A stretch of 20,871 bases of DNA. Origin: a virus. Positions 1 to 6,184 of this stretch are shown here, piece after piece. Under the pieces are notes generated by a model. That model did not search any database and had not been told where the DNA came from. It was given only the letters and a program-made list of their open reading frames with translations. The DNA lies in the IMG/VR virus record IMGVR_UViG_3300027659_000263, positions 1 through 20,871 of that record. One strand, 5' to 3'. The translations under genes and the position numbers were made by a program. Positions within the stretch are counted from its first letter, which is position 1, and each line of letters begins with the position of its first letter.

Positions 1-150
1 GACTGTCCCACCTGATGCAGCCTCTACTCGGATGGCCTCTGCTGGACTCATGTCCCTGCGCCCTGAGAGGCACTGGTAGAGCCATTGTTCGTTGAGGCCG
101 ACCTTCTCGGCGAGTTCTTGGCGCTGCTGCGCTGTGAGTTTGTTGTCCAT
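1..150 (-). CDS. YdaS/Cro-like HTH transcriptional regulator (partial, 3' end outside window)
   Basis: Only the first 50 codons are present; the frame is still open at the window edge. The ATG is at 150-148 on the minus strand. The visible protein begins MDNKLTAQQRQELAEKVG and carries a short helix-turn-helix: 'LAEKVGLNEQWLYQCLSG' at about residues 13-30 gives the turn and recognition helix, followed by 'PAEAIRVEAASGGTV' (36-50). This last pattern (an AxRxExxxGG stretch after the HTH) is typical of YdaS-type antitoxin/Cro-like regulators of temperate phages. It is divergent from the cassette starting at 316, so a role as repressor of that cassette and of itself is the natural inference. No good Shine-Dalgarno sequence precedes the ATG (CTTCTTCGC), so it may be weakly translated or have a very short leader. 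The family assignment is fairly secure; the regulatory role is inferred from position. Confidence 0.75.
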   Translation of the reverse strand, partial: MDNKLTAQQRQELAEKVGLNEQWLYQCLSGRRDMSPAEAIRVEAASGGTV

Positions 151-161
151 GCGAAGAAGTC

Positions 162-174
162 TAGCAGACTGCTA
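162..174. promoter_or_regulatory. putative operator 1, TAGCAGACTGCTA
   Basis: This is a perfect 13-bp palindrome with a single central base, ending 12 bp upstream of the regulator's ATG. It shares the TAGC-N5-GCTA frame with the site at 249-263. It sits in the leader or promoter of the leftward regulator gene, so occupancy would be expected to affect that gene, for example by autoregulation. This is an inference from position and symmetry. Confidence 0.5.
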
Positions 175-207
175 TAGCGTCAAGTCAAGGAATTTGGCTA
201 GGTGTTT

Positions 208-219
208 ACCCTTAAGGGT
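208..219. promoter_or_regulatory. palindrome ACCCTTAAGGGT in the switch region
   Basis: This is a perfect 12-bp inverted repeat midway between the two TAGC-N5-GCTA sites. Its sequence differs from theirs, so it may bind another regulator or host factor. It has no T tract placed to make it a terminator, and a chance palindrome remains possible. Confidence 0.3.
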
Positions 220-238
220 TTTCAGTTGAAATAATTCC

Positions 239-266
239 TTGTGCTGCACTAGCGTGACGCTAGAAT
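239..266 (+). promoter_or_regulatory. candidate early promoter for the rightward cassette
   Basis: TTGTGC (239-244) and TAGAAT (261-266) are separated by 16 bp and resemble sigma-70 -35 and -10 boxes (three and five matches to consensus). A start site near 273 would give a leader of about 43 nt before the ATG at 316. The palindrome at 249-263 fills the spacer and overlaps the -10 box, which would suit repression by steric block. The weak -35 box limits confidence. Confidence 0.4.
249..263. promoter_or_regulatory. putative operator 2, CTAGCGTGACGCTAG
   Basis: This is a perfect 15-bp palindrome with one central base, containing the same TAGC-N5-GCTA frame as the site at 162-174. It overlaps the candidate -10 box of the rightward promoter. 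Its centre lies 88 bp from that of the first site. It is the best candidate for the site through which the leftward HTH protein would shut off the cassette. Confidence 0.55.
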
Positions 267-315
267 CTCACTCAAGCCCTCGCACTGTGCATAGGGACTC
301 AACCAGGAAAACATC

Positions 316-714
316 ATGAAACCCATCAGAATCACACCAGAAAACATCCAAGCCTTGGATGTTGCTCTTAGACAGGTTAACGGTAATGCAAAAGCTCACA
401 CCGTTACTGTTAGTGACATCCTTCTATTTTCAGTGTGGGCTGACAACCAGGTGAAGGATTTGGTTGGCAACAAGAAGGATATGCCTGGCGCAATGGCTCG
501 GTTTCGCAGCGGCTCTGTTTTGCCGAACGCTTACAAGTACAGCCGCAAAGTCACCCGCATCACAATCTATCGGAAAGCCAAGGATTGGTGGCTGACAAAT
601 GTGGTGGCTGATGATGCCAGGAATGATGCTGGTGATATGCGCGTGGTGCTGACCGAGGCGCAGGATGCAATCGCTAAAGCAAAGTTCAGCAAGCAATATG
701 AGGTGTCGAAATGA
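316..714 (+). CDS. hypothetical protein, first gene of early cassette (132 aa)
   Basis: I do not recognise a family. The 132-residue protein is basic and soluble-looking, with no membrane segment. Residues 1-25 ('RITPENIQALDVALRQVNG') look helical. The middle (72-97) has the alternating polar/hydrophobic pattern of beta strands ('TRITIYRKAKDWWLTNV'). The C-terminus is helical. The ATG at 316 is preceded by AGGA at 305-308, a suitable spacing. It is the promoter-proximal gene of the rightward cassette, so it would be the first made when the switch opens. Its stop overlaps the next start as ATGA, implying translational coupling. An early host-interaction or DNA-related role is possible but not shown by the sequence. 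Confidence 0.75.
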   Translation: MKPIRITPENIQALDVALRQVNGNAKAHTVTVSDILLFSVWADNQVKDLVGNKKDMPGAMARFRSGSVLPNAYKYSRKVTRITIYRKAKDWWLTNVVADDARNDAGDMRVVLTEAQDAIAKAKFSKQYEVSK

Positions 715-860
715 TTGATTACGACGAAGACTTGGCGGCTTACATGAGCGACGACAGTGAGCCTTGCGAGACTGACATCTGCCCTGCTTGCAATGGCAGT
801 GGCGAGGGTGAGTTTGATGGCGCTGTGTGCCTGACTTGCCGTGGTCGGGGTGAAGCATGA
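711..860 (+). CDS. small zinc-knuckle protein with two DnaJ-like CxxCxGxG motifs (49 aa)
   Basis: The reading frame gives a 49-residue protein. The N-terminal half is acidic (MIDYDEDLAAYMSDDSE). The second half carries C24-PA-C27-N-G-S-G and C40-LT-C43-R-G-R-G, the two-knuckle pattern of the DnaJ central zinc finger; C19 is an extra cysteine. Four cysteines in two CxxC pairs are enough for one zinc ion. The ATG overlaps the previous stop (ATGA) and is preceded by GAGGTG. The stop overlaps the next gene in the same way. Small proteins of this kind occur in phage early regions; the partner is unknown. It could be a decoy or adaptor for a host chaperone or RNA polymerase, but that is speculation. 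Confidence 0.75.
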   Translation: MIDYDEDLAAYMSDDSEPCETDICPACNGSGEGEFDGAVCLTCRGRGEA

Positions 861-1066
861 ACTGGCTGGCTGCAGGGTTGATCGCCTTGGTGATGTCGGC
901 GGCTTACCTGCTGGATGGTCCCTCTGAGCATGACGCCAGGGTGGATACGGCAGAGGAGAAGATTCAAAAGCTCTGTGGAGAAAACGCAGGCTGGAAGCTG
1001 TTAGACGATGGCAGCATCCAGTGCTTTACTCACCGTGGTTTCAAAACAAAGAAGGTAACTTTATGA
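857..1066 (+). CDS. small membrane-anchored hypothetical protein (69 aa)
   Basis: Residues 3-18 ('WLAAGLIALVMSAAYL') form one hydrophobic helix at the extreme N-terminus, either a signal anchor or an uncleaved signal peptide. A polar tail of about 50 residues follows, containing two cysteines (C40 and C56) that could form a disulphide if the tail is periplasmic. The motif 'GWKLLDDGSIQCFTHRG' looks like a small beta hairpin. The start is fixed by the ATGA overlap with the zinc-knuckle gene; the end overlaps the next start in the same manner. No family is recognised. Membrane topology and location are inferred from hydrophobicity only. Confidence 0.7.
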   Translation: MNWLAAGLIALVMSAAYLLDGPSEHDARVDTAEEKIQKLCGENAGWKLLDDGSIQCFTHRGFKTKKVTL

Positions 1067-1284
1067 GCGACAGAATGGAACTGACAGAACACACAGTGTT
1101 CATCCTCAACGGCATCAAGCTGTTGCCGCATTACACCCTTCCAGTGTTCGTGACGCCAGGGCATACTAAGGACACACCGATGAAGCTGTGGACGGTGGAG
1201 CAGCTCAAGGATGCTGGTGCTGTTCAGAGCAGCGCCTTCTTGTGGACCCGGCACACCTTGGCGGCAGGGGGTTGGCATGGATGA
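1063..1284 (+). CDS. hypothetical protein (73 aa)
   Basis: I chose the ATG at 1063 rather than the in-frame ATG at 1021. The former overlaps the previous stop (ATGA) and has AAGGT seven bases upstream, while the latter would overlap the upstream gene by 46 bp. The product starts MSDRMELTEHTVFILNGIKL and has a beta-rich first half ('TVFILNGIKLLPHYTLPVFV') and a more polar second half containing 'KLWTVEQLKDAG'. No family is recognised and no cysteine or metal motif is visible. It is part of the coupled early cassette; its stop overlaps the next start by eight bases. Confidence 0.65.
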   Translation: MSDRMELTEHTVFILNGIKLLPHYTLPVFVTPGHTKDTPMKLWTVEQLKDAGAVQSSAFLWTRHTLAAGGWHG

Positions 1285-1399
1285 CAACGACGATTACGAA
1301 CTTGCCAACTGGATGCACCTCATTGCCACCTGCATCCTGGCGCTGTTTGCCCTGGTTGGCGTTGCAGGGCTGGCGGGATTCATTTGGGGAATGCTATGA
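1277..1399 (+). CDS. single-span small membrane protein (40 aa)
   Basis: This is a 40-residue protein with a short acidic N-terminus (MDDNDDYELANW) and one long hydrophobic helix covering about residues 14-38 ('LIATCILALFALVGVAGLAGF'). By the charge rule the acidic N-terminus should face outward or be inserted without strong cytoplasmic retention. The ATG at 1277 has AGGGGG upstream and overlaps the previous stop; the stop overlaps the next ATG (ATGA). Small early membrane proteins of this sort may act in superinfection exclusion or in altering host membrane proteins, but no function can be read from the sequence. Confidence 0.6.
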   Translation: MDDNDDYELANWMHLIATCILALFALVGVAGLAGFIWGML

Positions 1400-1548
1400 A
1401 CGCAGAAGACTTTTACCAACACTTCAAGGATGCCCTCAAGTACCTGGGGCTGACTTGGGGCGAGATGGACCAGGCTGTCGTCAGAATTATTGATGGCAAG
1501 TTCACCGTGACAGCAGCAGGGAAGTCCTGCACATTGGAGTTGAAATGA
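1396..1548 (+). CDS. hypothetical protein (50 aa)
   Basis: This is a 50-residue soluble-looking protein. It has an N-terminal helix ('AEDFYQHFKDALKYLGL'), then 'TWGEMDQAVVRIIDGKFTVTAAGKS', which suggests a beta hairpin. No family is recognised. The ATG overlaps the previous stop as ATGA and has GGGGA upstream; the stop overlaps the next ATG. Its reality rests on this precise coupling on both sides and on the absence of any alternative coding frame that fits the cassette. Confidence 0.6.
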   Translation: MNAEDFYQHFKDALKYLGLTWGEMDQAVVRIIDGKFTVTAAGKSCTLELK

Positions 1549-1766
1549 GCCGCGACGACATCATCCGCATGGCAGACGCATCCGGGCTGTCGTTTTACGG
1601 CATGGGCAAGGACAGAGAGAAGTTTATCTATTACCTTGAAGCCTTTGCCGCCCTTGTCGCCGGGCATGAGCGTAAGGCTTGCGCGATAGTAGCTGAAAAT
1701 AAAGAAGCGTGGTACGACGATAGCCGAGGAATCGCCAAAGCTATCAGAGCAAGGAGCAACAAATGA
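1545..1766 (+). CDS. conserved phage hypothetical protein, MSRDDIIRMA family (73 aa)
   Basis: The N-terminus 'MSRDDIIRMADASGL' and the stretch 'LEAFAALVAGHERKACA' (about 31-47) match a small-protein type seen repeatedly in proteobacterial phages and prophages and left unnamed there. The stretch is strongly helical. 'GIAKAIRARSNK' closes the protein with a basic helix. There are no membrane segments. The ATG has GGAG upstream and overlaps the preceding stop; the stop overlaps the next start, which lies directly after AAGGAG. The function is unknown. Confidence 0.7.
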   Translation: MSRDDIIRMADASGLSFYGMGKDREKFIYYLEAFAALVAGHERKACAIVAENKEAWYDDSRGIAKAIRARSNK

Positions 1767-1990
1767 CAATCACAGTGATGAGTAAGCGCATCCGTGACGC
1801 CCTGGCTGCAGCACCTGACGGCATGACTGCTAGAGAGCTGGCGTTTGCTCTGAATGCGGAGCCATCAGCCATCAGTCGCAGCCTGGCGCTGATGCCTGAC
1901 ACTTACATTGATCGCTGGGTCCGAACTGCCACCAAGTATGCTGGTGTCCACTGCCTAGCGTTTGTGCCAGATGATTGTCCGCATCCTTAG
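1763..1990 (+). CDS. small winged-helix-like DNA-binding protein (75 aa)
   Basis: Residues about 7-45 ('SKRIRDALAAAPDGMTARE', then 'LAFALNAEPSAISRSLALM') follow the three-helix order of a MarR/GntR-like winged helix, with 'EPSAISRSLALM' as a candidate recognition helix. Residues 46-66 could form the wing. The start at 1763 overlaps the previous stop and lies after a strong AAGGAG; an internal ATG at 1778 (MSKRI) is possible but lacks the coupling. It may be a second regulator in the early cassette, perhaps acting at the palindrome at 208-219, though that is only an inference. Phage proteins of this shape are common and usually uncharacterised. Confidence 0.6.
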   Translation: MTITVMSKRIRDALAAAPDGMTARELAFALNAEPSAISRSLALMPDTYIDRWVRTATKYAGVHCLAFVPDDCPHP

Positions 1991-2014
1991 CGTTATTTTT
2001 TACGGAGAGTTCAA

Positions 2015-2227
2015 GTGAAGAAAATTGTTTTTTACTGCGGTGTTGAAGGTGACAATTTTGTAAATGCTTACGTTAGCAACAGCCGTGAATACCTAAGAAT
2101 GGACCACCCAGAACGTCTTGCTGCTTTAACAGGAATTATTGCTGAACTGACACAAGAGCTGCAATTTGTGACTGCACAAGTTAACGCCCAAGATAGTCTA
2201 ATAAAGATTGCAAACCTTCCTCAGTAA
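2015..2227 (+). CDS. hypothetical protein with GTG start, last gene of cassette (70 aa)
   Basis: It starts with GTG at 2015 behind GGAGAG (2004-2009). Residues 1-25 look like a beta hairpin ('KKIVFYCGVEGDNFVNAYV') and residues 35-65 a long, possibly coiled-coil helix ('LAALTGIIAELTQELQFV'). Unlike the eight genes before it, this one is not coupled by overlap. It is also poorer in GC: 22 of 60 bases at 2041-2100, against 36 of 60 at 1801-1860. It may be a later addition. Its last 47 bp overlap the end of the opposing late gene (2181-3740). It could be spurious, but the ribosome site and clean structure favour a real gene. Confidence 0.55.
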   Translation: MKKIVFYCGVEGDNFVNAYVSNSREYLRMDHPERLAALTGIIAELTQELQFVTAQVNAQDSLIKIANLPQ

Positions 2228-3740
2228 ATTGTTCACCTTGGTGAGACATCCGCATCTTTGCCAATATTTGATCATCTCTAGCACCTCTTGCTCGTTGTTC
2301 CGCAAATAGTTTAGGAAACAGCAGGCTGGAGGGTACTCCAGTTTCTTGATTTGCAATGTTTAACCCGCCAACATAACGGCCTGGTATCCCTGCAGAATAT
2401 GATTGATGTTGGTAATCAGGCAGGACAATATTCCTGTCTGGAATTGATTCAAACAGAGTTTGTCCAGCGTATCCTGGACGCAGCCCTTGTTCAGTCATTA
2501 CTTTCTGCGTGTCTCCGTAAACAGGGAAACCAAGATCACGAAATTTTGCTGTGTTGACTGCTTTCGAGATCGCTGTGCGTAATTGGCCTGGCGTGTAATC
2601 TGCAGCTCCTTTAACGGTCAACAATTCCTCAATGTTTGGCGAATCGATTCCCGCAAAATTTTTGAACGGATAAGTTCTGACTTTCTTTGTAGAACCAGCA
2701 ACAGCCACTTCAACAGGAAAATTTTTGATGGTGTTGTTGAAAAGTTTTATTGCTTCTTTTTTAGGCTTTAACGCATCAAGTTGTCGCACAAATGATTGAG
2801 CCATATGGTGACTAAAATCTACAGACTCAGGACTGCCACCAAAGAAAACTCCAAGGACATCTTCACCTGGATATTTGTTGAGGTTGGCAATTTTGCTTGC
2901 AGCCGCACCTGGTTCAGATGCATATGCAATTTCTTGTTGAACATTAGGCTGTACCAAAGAGTATTTCCTACCAGCTTGTTGAGTTACGGGTTTAGTGAGT
3001 GGCACACCAGCAACTTGGGAGACATCCCCACCAATTGGTGACAGATCACCAAAAACTGGTACTAAGCGTTTGCCGACAAGGTTTTCTGGGTTGTATTGAA
3101 TTTCTGGAATTAAATTTAATCCTGGCGTGGGAGTTACGATGTCACCACCTGCCAAACGCATTTCTTCTCGCCGCATTACAGCCTGATTAGACAGGGACTT
3201 CTCAAAACTAGTGATGGCTGATTTTTCTGCTGGTGTCAATACTGCTTTATTGGGATAAAGCAACTCTCGCACTGGTACACCGCCCACATTCGGACTGCGG
3301 CTGGTTGCCATGCTTTGCGTTCCTTGCGACATATCTTGCAACAAATCAGCAAGTAAACCACCACGCTCCATCACCCTTGGCACTGCACGTTCCGCAAAGC
3401 GTTCACCAGCTCGTCCTGCTGCCATAGCGCCTGCGCCTGCTGCTCGGGCTGCTGGTGCTGCCATTGGCGCAACAGCCATTGCTGCCTCAAGTGCCTCTGG
3501 CCTGATGCGTGTTGTGCCGCCAAGTCCTCCAGCACCTGTTGTCAGTGGTTGACCATAAGAAAGCCTATCAAGCGTTTCGCTGATTGCTGGCGCACCCATA
3601 AACTTTGAAACACCCTGCATCTGTTGGGTGCGCTCTGGAGAATAACTTTTTGCAATGAAATCAGAAAGCAAACCAAGAATTTGATTTCTTGGCGTTGCTT
3701 GTAATTTTGCAAACAGTTCCTCATCATCAAGCAGCCCCAT
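2181..3740 (-). CDS. putative internal/ejection virion protein, last gene of late operon (519 aa)
   Basis: This large protein sits at the end of the late operon. Residues 1-30 ('LLDDEELFAKLQATPRNQIL') are helical; residues about 80-115 are an Ala/Gly-rich helix. From about residue 120 onward the sequence is a folded, mixed alpha/beta domain with motifs such as 'PESVDFSHHMAQSFVRQLDA' and, near the end, 'ARDDQILAKMRMSHQGEQF' followed by 'TEEGLQSLLDYLG'. Proteins with this ending occur as the last structural gene in many uncultured podoviruses. Position and composition suggest a virion-internal protein, possibly of the polyvalent type delivered with DNA. No catalytic motif is secure. Composition changes sharply: 40 of 60 bases are GC at 3421-3480 but 42 of 120 at 2641-2760. 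Confidence 0.6.
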   Translation of the reverse strand: MGLLDDEELFAKLQATPRNQILGLLSDFIAKSYSPERTQQMQGVSKFMGAPAISETLDRLSYGQPLTTGAGGLGGTTRIRPEALEAAMAVAPMAAPAARAAGAGAMAAGRAGERFAERAVPRVMERGGLLADLLQDMSQGTQSMATSRSPNVGGVPVRELLYPNKAVLTPAEKSAITSFEKSLSNQAVMRREEMRLAGGDIVTPTPGLNLIPEIQYNPENLVGKRLVPVFGDLSPIGGDVSQVAGVPLTKPVTQQAGRKYSLVQPNVQQEIAYASEPGAAASKIANLNKYPGEDVLGVFFGGSPESVDFSHHMAQSFVRQLDALKPKKEAIKLFNNTIKNFPVEVAVAGSTKKVRTYPFKNFAGIDSPNIEELLTVKGAADYTPGQLRTAISKAVNTAKFRDLGFPVYGDTQKVMTEQGLRPGYAGQTLFESIPDRNIVLPDYQHQSYSAGIPGRYVGGLNIANQETGVPSSLLFPKLFAEQRARGARDDQILAKMRMSHQGEQFTEEGLQSLLDYLGR

Positions 3741-3749
3741 GATGCGCCC

Positions 3750-4064
3750 CTAGCTGATCTGCGTGATGGACACATCGGTGGCAGTAGCGCCACGGATCAC
3801 AGCTACCTTGTCACCAGAGGCGCAGGCCACATATTCGATGGCATTCGCTGGCAGCATCGGTGAGGTGGTCAGGCTGGCGGTAGGGCTGGCTCCAATGGCA
3901 AAGTGGCAGTGCGCTGCAGAGCCATTCGCCAGGCGCAGTATGGTGACGCCTGTTGCCACTGCCGTTGACTGTACGCTGCTGGCTGTAACTGTCATCACCT
4001 GGGTGGTGCCAAGTGCGCCAAAGATTGTGACCTGACCGTTGTCGTCCCGAGATAGCTTGCTCAT
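3750..4064 (-). CDS. small beta-rich virion protein, possible decoration protein (104 aa)
   Basis: The sequence is almost wholly short beta-type stretches rich in Thr, Ala, Ser and Val ('TIFGALGTTQVMTVTASS', 'TGVTILRLANGSAAHCHFAI'), ending 'EYVACASGDKVAVIRGATAT' and 'DVSITQIS'. The order (atypical-value strand, 'LPANAIEYV', 'GDKVAVI', 'VSITQ') is a recurrent small structural-protein pattern in podoviruses and resembles a single beta sandwich of about 100 residues. A capsid or tail surface decoration is likely; the exact place in the virion is unknown. TAGGAG lies ahead of the ATG at 4064. Its position between two large internal proteins is notable, since it is the only small virion protein in that block. 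Confidence 0.6.
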   Translation of the reverse strand: MSKLSRDDNGQVTIFGALGTTQVMTVTASSVQSTAVATGVTILRLANGSAAHCHFAIGASPTASLTTSPMLPANAIEYVACASGDKVAVIRGATATDVSITQIS

Positions 4065-4094
4065 TGTGATGCTCCTATTAAGATGTTGAGAATA

Positions 4095-6182
4095 TTATGG
4101 TGCAAAATAACTAGGGGCCATGCCACCTACCTGACCCGCACCAAAGCCTGCAGCACCCGCCGCCCTTGCCCGTGATGCGTTCAGTTGTCTGATGATTTCA
4201 GAAAGCTGCTGTAGTTGCCTGGGGTCACGCGAAAGCAAAATCTTTCCTATTTCATTGCGAACAGCCTCTGGCGTTTGCGTCTGTCGAGCCAGGTTGGTGG
4301 CGGCTGCAATGATGCCTGTGGGACTGCCAGTGGATGCAGCAGCCACAGCCTGACCCAATGGCGCAATGTCCAGATCAGCAGTTCCAGCTAATCTCGCAGC
4401 AGTCTGCGAGCCTTGTCCAATTGACTCAAATTTCTTCATTTGACCTTCTCGCAAAACAGCAGCAGAAAATGCTTTGTAGTCATTCCCAAACGCTGTCTTC
4501 AGTCGCTCCTGCGTTGCTGGCTCTTTATAAAACTTGAGCAATGATGTGCGCCCAGCCTCAGTACCAGTTTGCTGGCGTAGGGCTTGCAGCACACCAATTC
4601 GGTATGCGTCCATCTCAGATTGGCTCAGCCCTTTCACGGCTTGCTGAACATCCAAAATGTCGCCGCGCATGACCTTGCGACCAATCTCAGCTGCATCAAT
4701 CATTTGTGATGGTCCAGCATAGGTTTTCATTGCCAAACCATAAGCAGACTGTCCACCAATCTTTGGTGATTTTTCAGTCAGAAAGTCAATCAAGTCTGTG
4801 CGAATCTTATCGGTTGCCAAGGCATCATTAGTTTCACCAGCTTTTTTCAATCCTTGAGCAGCATCGTAAAGTGATTGCTTTAGAGTATCCAGAACATTCA
4901 TGGGTACGGGCTGACCAAACTTTAGCTGAGACAAATCAAGGTCTAAACCAGTTTGCTTTGTGTAAAGACCTTCAGCCTTTTTTTGCAAAGTTTGTGATTT
5001 TTTCAGTAGCGTGATTAGATTGTTGTCAACCTGTACATTGGAATTATCAACTACAGCGTAATATGGGCGAGACTCTATAAACCGCTGATCTTTGAAGTTG
5101 TCAATGCTTTGAGTAAATCTCGCACCTTCCGTTCCAAGCGTTTGATCAGACGCCGCCATTAGTCGAGGACCAGCACTAACTTGACGCGCACGAATGGCAC
5201 GTTCCAAAGCATCTGCCGTGGTGCCTGGCAATGTAGCCTGGACATCCAGAAGGTTGCGTGTGGACTTCCCGCCAACGTCAGCAATACGCGCCTCTGGACC
5301 AAGTTTCAAGAGCCTGGCCTGCGCCATGTTCAGTGCGCTTGGGGCTAAGTTCTCTGGTCTATCACGAATCAAAGCCTCGGCAACTTTTTGCTGGGCGTAG
5401 GTTCCAGCGGCTGTGGGGGACATTCTTGCTGTGGCTTGTCTGCCAGCAGCACCCAACACGCTCATGGTGGGCTGTGATACACCGCCAAGAGTGCCACCAA
5501 TCAGTGAGCTTCTGGCTGCATCGTTGAGTATGTCCATTGCGTCACTCTCATTGGATGCGCCTAGACCGCTAATAAACCCGTAGCCAGCACCAGAGCCAGC
5601 AGCTTGAGCTGTGCGCTGACCTAAACCCATTGCCGTACCAGCACCAGGCGCTGCTGTCATGTATCTGCCTGCGGCCTGGACAGTTGGTGCTACGGTTGGT
5701 AATGCACGGGTGATGGCTGGCATAACTGCCCTGCCAATGGCGGCTGGTGCGCTGATCATTCCCATAGGCAAACTGGTTGTAAGTTGCAGGCCAGCAGCAG
5801 TGAATGGGGATTCTTGCTCAAACGATTCTGTTTGACCTCGAACAACATCTCGTCCTTGCTCATACGCCTGGCCTAGCGGAATGTTTTGCGTTACCGCTGT
5901 GAATGGTGCGCTGACTGCGCCATACAACTCGTCAGCAAACCCAAAGGTTGGCCCTTGCAGTGCAGTTAAGGCACCGCGCTGCAGTGTGGATTTTTCTGTG
6001 CCTTCGCGGTAGGCAGGAGACTGCCCCAGGAACTTTAAGATTTCTGCTGGCTTGTATTGCTGCTCCAATGCAGCCAAGACTTGAGGCCCAACGTCTGGAA
6101 GCTGCGCCAAAAACTGGACGATATCCTCGTCCCTGTAACCAGCTTTTTTGGCCTGTTTGATTTTGTCTTCAATGCCATCCAT
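4095..6182 (-). CDS. putative internal virion / DNA-ejection protein (695 aa)
   Basis: This is the largest gene in the window. Residues 1-55 hold two short helical units, 'IKQAKKAGYRDEDIVQFLAQ' and 'EQQYKPAEILKFLGQS', of the same type as the repeats in the 430-residue protein at 8884-10176. Residues about 70-260 are rich in Ala, Gly, Thr and Pro with several weakly hydrophobic stretches. Residues about 330-560 are strongly helical and charged, and the C-terminus is again Ala/Gly-rich. Such a layout is usual for podoviral proteins stored in the capsid and ejected with DNA. No lysozyme or transglycosylase motif is visible. It is separated from the next gene (4064) by 30 bp holding TAGGAG. Confidence 0.6.
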   Translation of the reverse strand: MDGIEDKIKQAKKAGYRDEDIVQFLAQLPDVGPQVLAALEQQYKPAEILKFLGQSPAYREGTEKSTLQRGALTALQGPTFGFADELYGAVSAPFTAVTQNIPLGQAYEQGRDVVRGQTESFEQESPFTAAGLQLTTSLPMGMISAPAAIGRAVMPAITRALPTVAPTVQAAGRYMTAAPGAGTAMGLGQRTAQAAGSGAGYGFISGLGASNESDAMDILNDAARSSLIGGTLGGVSQPTMSVLGAAGRQATARMSPTAAGTYAQQKVAEALIRDRPENLAPSALNMAQARLLKLGPEARIADVGGKSTRNLLDVQATLPGTTADALERAIRARQVSAGPRLMAASDQTLGTEGARFTQSIDNFKDQRFIESRPYYAVVDNSNVQVDNNLITLLKKSQTLQKKAEGLYTKQTGLDLDLSQLKFGQPVPMNVLDTLKQSLYDAAQGLKKAGETNDALATDKIRTDLIDFLTEKSPKIGGQSAYGLAMKTYAGPSQMIDAAEIGRKVMRGDILDVQQAVKGLSQSEMDAYRIGVLQALRQQTGTEAGRTSLLKFYKEPATQERLKTAFGNDYKAFSAAVLREGQMKKFESIGQGSQTAARLAGTADLDIAPLGQAVAAASTGSPTGIIAAATNLARQTQTPEAVRNEIGKILLSRDPRQLQQLSEIIRQLNASRARAAGAAGFGAGQVGGMAPSYFAP

Positions 6183-6184
6183 GA

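Larger units (their letters stand above)
151..315. promoter_or_regulatory. divergent intergenic control region with three palindromes
   Basis: This 165-bp non-coding stretch separates the leftward HTH regulator from the rightward small-gene cassette. It contains perfect inverted repeats centred at about 168, 213.5 and 256, with centre-to-centre spacings near 45 and 43 bp (about four helical turns each). Two of the three share TAGC-N5-GCTA. It is also more AT-rich between 186 and 240 than the flanking genes. A lone TAGCGT half-site lies at 175-180 and a GGCTA half-site at 196-200. The arrangement is what one expects of a phage genetic switch, but no binding data are available. Confidence 0.65.

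Noticed and set aside
430-858. 142-codon minus-strand frame opposite the first two early genes
   Set aside because: It is antisense to two coupled genes with ribosome sites, has a composition rich in His, Cys and Pro typical of a shadow frame, and has no neighbour on the minus strand.
1188-1493. 101-codon plus-strand frame across three early genes
   Set aside because: It crosses gene boundaries defined by ATGA overlaps and ribosome sites and gives a Trp/Cys/Gly-rich product with no support.
1991-2003. T-rich run after the winged-helix-like gene, considered as an intrinsic terminator
   Set aside because: No stable stem precedes it (only about 3 bp of pairing), and the region is better explained as an AT-rich spacer holding the ribosome site of the next gene.
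2233-2244. TCACC-TT-GGTGA inverted repeat near the convergent gene ends, considered as a terminator
   Set aside because: The stem is only 5 bp with a two-base loop and no T tract on either strand follows.
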